Shown: piece by piece, positions 59,552-64,000 of the stretch
How the letters are laid out: the number at the start of each line of letters is the position of its first letter
How positions within the stretch are numbered: position 1 is the stretch's first letter
Source of the DNA: Oribacterium sinus
GTDB taxonomy: Bacteria > Bacillota > Clostridia > Lachnospirales > Lachnospiraceae
DNA length: 64,000 nt
Direction of reading: 5' to 3'
Assembly: GCF_014202695.1 (NCBI RefSeq)
Contig: NZ_JACHHH010000012.1
Coordinates: 1-64,000 of the forward strand
The notes under the pieces: model-generated
Seen by the model: the letters and a program-made list of their open reading frames with translations, nothing else
Databases searched by the model: none
What the model was told of the DNA's origin: nothing
Position numbers and translations under genes: made by a program

Positions 59552-60126
59552 TCTCTGACGCTATCCTCGCTCGGCTTTTCATTGAAGCGTATACCTTCCA
59601 CCCAAGTACCGGTTCCTGCCATCTTTTCCAGATTGGTTCCGCTGTCTCCCAGGCCTGAACTTGTGGAAGTACAGAAGGGAACCACTGTTTTCCCGGTGAA
59701 ATCGTTGTTTTTAATAAAGTTGTTTACCACCCAAGAAGCCTCGCGCCACCAGATAGGGTAACCGAACAGCACCACATCATACTCGTCCCAGTTTGGCACA
59801 TCTGTAGAAACCAATTCGATATCTTGGAGTGAGGTGTCGTCATGCTCCCTATTTACCCGGCTTGAACGGTCTCTCCAGTTCAGGTCATCATCGGAGTATG
59901 AATCGACAGGAACAATCTCAAAGGTGTCAGCTTTCAATTCGTCTGCAACAAAATCTGCAACTCTCTTCGTATTGCCGGAGCCGGAATAATAAACTACAAT
60001 TGCTTTTCCGGTAAATTCCGTTTCGCTTTTTCCGGCAGATTCCGAATTGTTGTTGTTTGAAGTTCCACACGCCACCAATGTAAGCATCATTACGATGGCT
60101 AATAGAACAGGCCATATTTTTCTCAT
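59524..60126 (-). CDS. Flavodoxin-domain lipoprotein
   Basis: 200 residues. Signal MRKIWPVLLAIVMMLT with lipobox LVAC, an Asn/Ser-rich linker, then flavodoxin_4: AIVVYYSGSGNTKRVADFVA, DVVLFGYPIWWREASWVVNN, VVPFCTSTSSGLGDSGTN. A secreted, membrane-tethered flavoprotein, probably reducing or relaying electrons outside the cell. ATG at 60126 behind AAGGAGG. Lies after the LysR gene at 60355 on the same strand. Confidence 0.92.
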   Translation of the reverse strand: MRKIWPVLLAIVMMLTLVACGTSNNNNSESAGKSETEFTGKAIVVYYSGSGNTKRVADFVADELKADTFEIVPVDSYSDDDLNWRDRSSRVNREHDDTSLQDIELVSTDVPNWDEYDVVLFGYPIWWREASWVVNNFIKNNDFTGKTVVPFCTSTSSGLGDSGTNLEKMAGTGTWVEGIRFNEKPSEDSVREWVRGLGLE

Positions 60127-60145
60127 TTTTAACCTCCTTGGCATA

Positions 60146-60230
60146 TCAGGGCATACGCTCCTCGACCGTCTTCACAAACCTCTCCACCATGTTAGGGTCA
60201 TAGTGTGAGAAGAAACTGTTCTGTTTCTTA
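60146..60230 (-). pseudogene. C-terminal remnant, family uncertain
   Basis: A frame reads NSFFSHYDPNMVERFVKTVE...RMP and stops just before the flavodoxin lipoprotein. GGAGGACTTTACG-ATG-GAA-TAA immediately upstream looks like a gene start joined to the wrong place. A small GTTTGTACC-AAAA-GGTATAAAC repeat (60334-60355) in the same gap may be regulatory. Confidence 0.45.
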
Positions 60231-60354
60231 TTCCATCGTAAAGTCCTCCTTTCAAAAATAGCGGTTTATTCCTCAACCCTGTTTTAAGTATAAAAAAAGA
60301 AACCTCAAACAGAAGTCTCTCTTCGGAAAGAAGTTTGTACCAAAAGGTATAAAC

Positions 60355-61245
60355 TTAAACGATCTCTTTTAATGCTGTTAGGAATTGTTTCACTTTTTTA
60401 TCCGGGGTTCTGGAGTACATCAAACCGTATGGCATATCATGCTTCCAGCACATGCGGACAGTCTTTAGGAGTGGGTGTACTGTTTTCCATCGCTCAGTGG
60501 TAATAAGAAGCCTGCCGCCGTTCTCACATTCATTGAAAACACCTGTGTTATAGAGCGGAAAATCTACGATTTTTACCTGCGGATGATTGGTGACAAGGTA
60601 TTCGCGCAGTGCATCCATGCTGCCCATACTGCCCGGGGAAAGCATCATCAGTTCCTGCCCATACAGATCTTTGATTGCCAAGCGTTTTTTCTGTGCAAGA
60701 GGATGATTAACCGAAAAAGCCACGCATAGCTTGTCCCGTGTCAGTTCAATACCATTACATTCGCGGTACATTAACAGTTTCTCATCGAACAGACCCGCGA
60801 CCACATCGATGGTTTCGCCGAGATTTTTCAGGATCATCCGGGCATTCTCAGGCGTATTATCGAAAGGTACAAGCTGAAATTTCAGCCCCGGCAAGATCTC
60901 GGACAGTTTCGGCCATAGTTCCACAAGTACTTCCGCAGGTGTCATAGGCGACGTGCCGATGCGGATAATGTGTCCGTCACTCTTCATGGAAGAGATGGCT
61001 CTTGATGCGACTTCACGGCTCATCCTGATCAGTTCCGGCGCATCCTTCTTTAAGGATTCACCGGCTTTTGTCAGCTTTAACCCTCTGTGTGTTCTTTCAA
61101 AAAGACGAACGCCAAGTTCATTCTCTAAGAGATTTATCTGCTTGATGACCGCAGACGGCGTGATGTACCTGGCTTCGGCCGCTTTGGAGAAGCTCCCAAG
61201 CTCCGCCACCTGCAGGAATAAATCCAGGTGTGGATCATACAGCAT
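60355..61245 (-). CDS. LysR family transcriptional regulator
   Basis: 296 residues. HTH: LDLFLQVAELGSFSKAAEAR, YITPSAVIKQINLLENELGV; effector domain with IRIGTSPMTPAEVL and CVAFSVNHPLAQKKRLAI. ATG at 61245 has AGGTGAG upstream and overlaps the end of the TMEM175 gene, so the two are coupled. Likely regulates the flavodoxin-AKR-esterase genes downstream. Confidence 0.91.
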   Translation of the reverse strand: MLYDPHLDLFLQVAELGSFSKAAEARYITPSAVIKQINLLENELGVRLFERTHRGLKLTKAGESLKKDAPELIRMSREVASRAISSMKSDGHIIRIGTSPMTPAEVLVELWPKLSEILPGLKFQLVPFDNTPENARMILKNLGETIDVVAGLFDEKLLMYRECNGIELTRDKLCVAFSVNHPLAQKKRLAIKDLYGQELMMLSPGSMGSMDALREYLVTNHPQVKIVDFPLYNTGVFNECENGGRLLITTERWKTVHPLLKTVRMCWKHDMPYGLMYSRTPDKKVKQFLTALKEIV

Positions 61246-61828
61246 CGATCTCACCTAGTTTCTTGTTTTTTCGATTCACTATATGGGGAAGGAAGGTCAC
61301 CACACACCCTGCCAGAATAACTGCAAACATGTTAATCGGCGGATAAACAAAGATTGCAAGAACAATGCCAATCGCCTTAATAATCAGGTCAGCCGCAACG
61401 ATTTTCCGGTTACTATAGTCCAACGCGCTCGTCGAACCATTAGCCCTTGCGACCGCTCGCCCAAGCGCCATGTTGGATAGTGAAACACATATCACTATCA
61501 CGCTGTAAAACATCTGTGCAAAAAGGCTTGTGAAGTGGTTGCTCACAAAGTCTGTCACATACGGGAAGAAAGAGGCAAAAAACAGCATGATGATGCTCCA
61601 CCAGATCACCTTGTTGTCTATCTTCTCGATCCTGTGCCAATGGTTATGCATATTCACCCACATAGCGCCAAGCCAGAAGAAGGAAATCGTATAGGAGAAG
61701 AAATGCGACCTGAGTGCCCAAAGCGATGCCCAGTCAGCTGTCTCCGGTTTCTCAAGTTCCAGCACCAATATTGTCATGATGATCGCCAATATTGCATCCG
61801 TAAATGCAGTGAGTCTTTCTTTGCTCAT
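61235..61828 (-). CDS. TMEM175 family potassium channel
   Basis: 197 residues, six membrane helices. N-terminal ERLTAFTDAILAIIMTILVL carries the R...FTD (FSD-like) filter motif of DUF1211/TMEM175 helix 1; HNHWHRIEKIDNKVIW is the linker before the second group of helices. Bacterial members are K+-selective tetrameric leak channels. Heads the minus-strand group leading to the LysR gene. Confidence 0.9.
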   Translation of the reverse strand: MSKERLTAFTDAILAIIMTILVLELEKPETADWASLWALRSHFFSYTISFFWLGAMWVNMHNHWHRIEKIDNKVIWWSIIMLFFASFFPYVTDFVSNHFTSLFAQMFYSVIVICVSLSNMALGRAVARANGSTSALDYSNRKIVAADLIIKAIGIVLAIFVYPPINMFAVILAGCVVTFLPHIVNRKNKKLGEIDAV

Positions 61829-61878
61829 TTTTCAGCAGCCCCTTTCTTCTTCACTACCTATTAATACTGAATATTTTA

Positions 61879-61908
61879 AGATATAAGGGTGGAATCACCC
61901 TTATATCT
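61879..61908. repeat. Perfect 13-bp inverted repeat
   Basis: AGATATAAGGGTG (61879-61891) and CACCCTTATATCT (61896-61908) around GAAT, 50 bases upstream of the TMEM175 start. No clear T-run, so operator or weak terminator. Confidence 0.75.
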
Positions 61909-61976
61909 CTTCTTTCCAAGTATATCAGGCAACTCTTAATAGTACTATGATTAAAACTGTAGAAATTGCAAAAACA

Positions 61977-62277
61977 TCAAAGAATAAATCTTTTATAGCC
62001 ATTAGGCCCTATAACCGTCTTGTCTAAACCCATATCTAGTAAAAGTGACGATTTTCTATTTTCTTTAAAATCAAGAACATAAACATTAAAATTTAATTTT
62101 TTAAATGGCCTTATCCTTTTTTTGAATTGGTCTTGGTTCTCTTCCAGGTCTTTTTTTTTCAATAAATTCAATCTTTACTTTTGGCAGAAGTATTATCCTA
62201 TCTGGTATTCCTGTCATTGATGGGGATGTAAATTTAAGACAAAGCCCTCTATTCACTTTTATCTTATCAAATAAACT
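61977..62277 (-). pseudogene. VRR-NUC domain phage-type nuclease, frameshifted
   Basis: FDKIKVNRGLCLKFTSPSMT, GIPDRIILLPKVKIEFIEKK, RPGREPRPIQKK, then a base shift in an A-rich run, then RIRPFKKLNFNVYVLDFKEN. This is the VRR-NUC fold (GxPDR...E.K core) of phage and Holliday-junction-type nucleases. No start codon is visible. Prophage remnant. Confidence 0.8.
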
Positions 62278-62289
62278 TGATTCTTAACA

Positions 62290-62460
62290 CCATCTCAAAG
62301 TTTTAGCCCATTAAATCCATTGGATAAAAGTGCAGAATAAAAATCGGTTGTAAACCTTACATAGTCACTAGTTTTTAAAACAATAGGCCCTATATTCTTG
62401 CGAAAAACTTCTCCAGATTTTTCTTAATAAGATGAATCAATTACACAACTTTCATTTAAA
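62290..62460 (-). other. Decayed coding-like stretch
   Basis: One frame reads KNIGPIVLKTSDYVRFTTDF then YSALLSNGFNG, with stops on both sides. Possibly more of the same prophage remnant. No family recognised. Confidence 0.35.
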
Positions 62461-62507
62461 TAAATCTACAAATTTTGAGTAAAGTTCCTGAAGTGAATTA
62501 AAAAGAC

Positions 62508-62570
62508 TTGACATATTTCGTTTACAATAGTAGACTTGCTTTGAGCATATTTGTTTACTTCTGTAGACAA
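62508..62570 (+). promoter_or_regulatory. copY promoter with two CopY-type operators
   Basis: TTGACA (62508-62513) is followed by GTTTAC-AATA-GTAGAC (62520-62535) and TTGTTTAC-TTCT-GTAGACAA (62551-62570). Both share the GTTTAC-N4-GTAGAC core and would be bound by the CopY protein encoded next. Confidence 0.75.
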
Positions 62571-62586
62571 CGAAGGAGAAAGGAAA

Positions 62587-63036
62587 ATGAGCACAATAGA
62601 ATTTAATACTTTTATCACAGATGCTGAATGGGAGGTCATGCGTGTAGTTTGGGCAAATGATCGAGTAACTAGTAAAAAAATCATTTCCGTATTGAAAGAA
62701 AAAATGGATTGGACACCATCCACTATCAAAACGATCTTAGGTCGATTAGTTGAAAAAGGCGTACTAAATACAGAGCCAGAAGGTAGAAAGTTTATTTACA
62801 CTGCCAATATTGAAGAGAAAGAAGCCGTAAGGAATTATGTAGAAGATATTTTTAACCGTATTTGCAATAAGAAAGTCGGAAATGTAATAGGAAGCATCAT
62901 TGAAGATCATGTTTTAAGCTTCGATGATATAGATCGACTAGAAAAAATATTAGAGATGAAAAAATCTTTCGCAGTAGAAGAAGTGGATTGCAATTGTCCA
63001 GAAGGACAATGCGAATGTCATTTACATCATCATTAA
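62587..63036 (+). CDS. copY: CopY/TcrY family copper-responsive repressor
   Basis: 149 residues. BlaI/MecI-type winged helix: ITDAEWEVMRVVWANDRVTS, WTPSTIKTILGRLVEKGVLN. The C-terminal CNCPEGQCECHLHHH carries the CxC...CxC copper/zinc-binding motif of CopY. ATG at 62587 has AAGGAG upstream. Represses the copY-copB operon and is released by Cu+. Sequence composition is more AT-rich than the preceding 10 kb. Confidence 0.93.
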   Translation: MSTIEFNTFITDAEWEVMRVVWANDRVTSKKIISVLKEKMDWTPSTIKTILGRLVEKGVLNTEPEGRKFIYTANIEEKEAVRNYVEDIFNRICNKKVGNVIGSIIEDHVLSFDDIDRLEKILEMKKSFAVEEVDCNCPEGQCECHLHHH

Positions 63037-63055
63037 GCATAAGGAGGAATTTAAA

Positions 63056-64000
63056 ATGAATAATGACAACAGATATTCGTCCCATAATCACCATGATTAT
63101 GACTACATGGATAAGTTAAAACACGAGCATGGAATCACAGATGAACATGGAGACCATAATGATAAACATCAAGAACATCATGCTGGGCATGATCACAGTG
63201 GGCACAGTGGGCATGACCACAGCGGGCACAGTGGGCATGATCACAGCGGGCACAGTGGGCATGATCACAGCGGGCATGATCACAGTGGGCATGATCACAG
63301 CGGACACAGTGGGCATGCCCACCATCATCACGGAAGCTTTAAGGAACTTTTCTTAAAGTCATTGCCACTAGGAATCATTATTATGCTCTTATCCCCTATG
63401 CATGGATTTGAACTACCATTCCAGTTTACTTTTCCATATTCTGATATTGTAGTAGCTATTTTATCTACTATATTAATTATTTATGGTGGACGTCCATTCT
63501 ATCAAGGTGCAGTTGATGAATTTAAACAAAAAGAACCTGGAATGATGGCACTCGTTTCTTTAGGTTTAAGTGTTTCATATTTATACAGTATTTATGCTGT
63601 GATCATTACCTACGTAACGGGTGAACACGTGATGGACTTTTTCTTTGAATTTGCTTCATTACTATTAATCATGCTATTAGGTCACTGGATTGAGATGAAA
63701 GCTATTGGAGAAGCAGGAGACGCACAAGCAGAATTGGCTAAGTTAGTGCCGAAAGATGCTCACGTTGTATTAGAAGACGATTCAATTGAAACACGACCAG
63801 TTGCTGACTTAAAGGTAGGTGATTTAATTCGTGTTCAAGCCGGAGAAAATGTGCCAGCAGACGGGATTATCGAGCGTGGCGAATCACGTTTAAATGAAGC
63901 TCTTCTAACCGGGGAGTCAAAAGCAGTAAAAAAAGGCCCTGGCGATGAAGTAATCGGGGGCTCAACAAATGGAGACGGGGTTCTTTATATTAAAGTGCTT
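63056..64000 (+). CDS. copB: Copper-exporting P1B-type ATPase CopB (partial)
   Basis: 315 codons to the window edge. The first ~95 residues are His-rich (repeats of GHDHSGHSG), then helices (LFLKSLPLGIIIMLLSP, FPYSDIVVAILSTILIIYGG), and the actuator domain with GDLIRVQAGENVPADG and LTGESKAVKKGPGDEV. The catalytic DKTGT and CPH segments lie beyond the window. TcrB/CopB-like enzymes expel Cu+ or Ag+. It follows copY by 19 bases with AAGGAGG. The truncation is due to the window end. Confidence 0.93.
   Translation, partial: MNNDNRYSSHNHHDYDYMDKLKHEHGITDEHGDHNDKHQEHHAGHDHSGHSGHDHSGHSGHDHSGHSGHDHSGHDHSGHDHSGHSGHAHHHHGSFKELFLKSLPLGIIIMLLSPMHGFELPFQFTFPYSDIVVAILSTILIIYGGRPFYQGAVDEFKQKEPGMMALVSLGLSVSYLYSIYAVIITYVTGEHVMDFFFEFASLLLIMLLGHWIEMKAIGEAGDAQAELAKLVPKDAHVVLEDDSIETRPVADLKVGDLIRVQAGENVPADGIIERGESRLNEALLTGESKAVKKGPGDEVIGGSTNGDGVLYIKVL
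63185..63333 (+). repeat. In-frame His-rich coding repeats in copB
   Basis: 24-bp units encoding GHDHSGHS and 15-bp units encoding GHDHS alternate about six times, then GHAHHHHG. Likely prone to copy-number change by slippage; a metal-binding role is expected. Confidence 0.9.

Noticed and set aside
63185-63333. Repeat array that might look like a CRISPR
   Set aside because: Units are 15-24 bp without spacers and translate in frame as a His-rich CopB tail.

Overview
The window looks like a chromosomal accessory region of a Gram-positive Clostridia genome, most likely a member of the Lachnospiraceae. The grounds are AGGAGG-type ribosome binding sites before nearly every gene, low-to-middling GC, short lipoboxes ending in Cys, and families typical of that group (UPF0597 desulfidase, DUF1848, DUF3021-LytTR pairs, ClbS/DfsB, GH172, EFR1-like flavodoxin, lantibiotic-immunity ABC modules). 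No species is assigned. I saw no rRNA, tRNA or CRISPR array.

Layout. 0-13 kb: SemiSWEET, a flavodoxin with its own TetR regulator, a TetR-CPBP protease-MFS operon with a clear twin-operator promoter, a broken MqsA/SocA-type antitoxin, an ABC-2 transporter next to a LytTR/DUF3021 pair, LtrA, a Fe-S cysteine desulfidase and a small thioredoxin. 13-21 kb: a fructoside locus (GH32 enzyme, ribose-type ABC importer, divergent LacI regulator carrying a second sugar-binding domain, palindromic operators). 21-28 kb: MgtA; a histidine kinase/response regulator pair divergent from a lantibiotic-immunity ABC transporter with a double-length permease and an 11-bp-periodic regulator box. 28-33 kb: glyoxalase, MBL hydrolase, phosphoesterase, DUF1848 and an ADP-ribosylglycohydrolase. 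33.4-37.5 kb: an arsenic operon (acr3, arsA, arsD, arsR) with two ArsR operators, bracketed by related ~43-bp direct repeats; a decayed second ADP-ribosylglycohydrolase lies inside it next to the right copy.

38-51 kb is a mixed defence and wreckage zone: an ABC-2 transporter, a ClbS/DfsB pseudogene, an orphan AbiEi antitoxin, a RhuM fragment, a GmrSD-like DUF262/DUF1524 nuclease, a frameshifted Fic-N-like ORF, a GH172 enzyme with a broken sugar permease and an IS21 scrap, a flavin reductase, an unusual zinc/membrane protein, a broken AlbA_2 protein and a Fic protein. 51-62 kb is a redox/esterase cluster: two LysR regulators, flavodoxins (one a lipoprotein), aldo-keto reductases, an iron alcohol dehydrogenase, two lipoprotein esterases and a TMEM175 channel, with several gene remnants. 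62-64 kb holds a VRR-NUC remnant and then a more AT-rich copY-copB copper module that runs off the window.

Two themes cross the window. First, many genes, especially toxin-antitoxin, phage and defence types, carry internal deletions, often with a frame change, that keep both ends. Second, short tandem repeats sit at or just before start codons; in the thioredoxin gene, and less regularly in the CPBP and TetR genes, the repeats copy a Shine-Dalgarno-like stretch plus ATG. These two patterns, the 150-nt hairpin at 20.6 kb and the lantibiotic-immunity locus are the best candidates for follow-up. I did not find a clearly new complete system.
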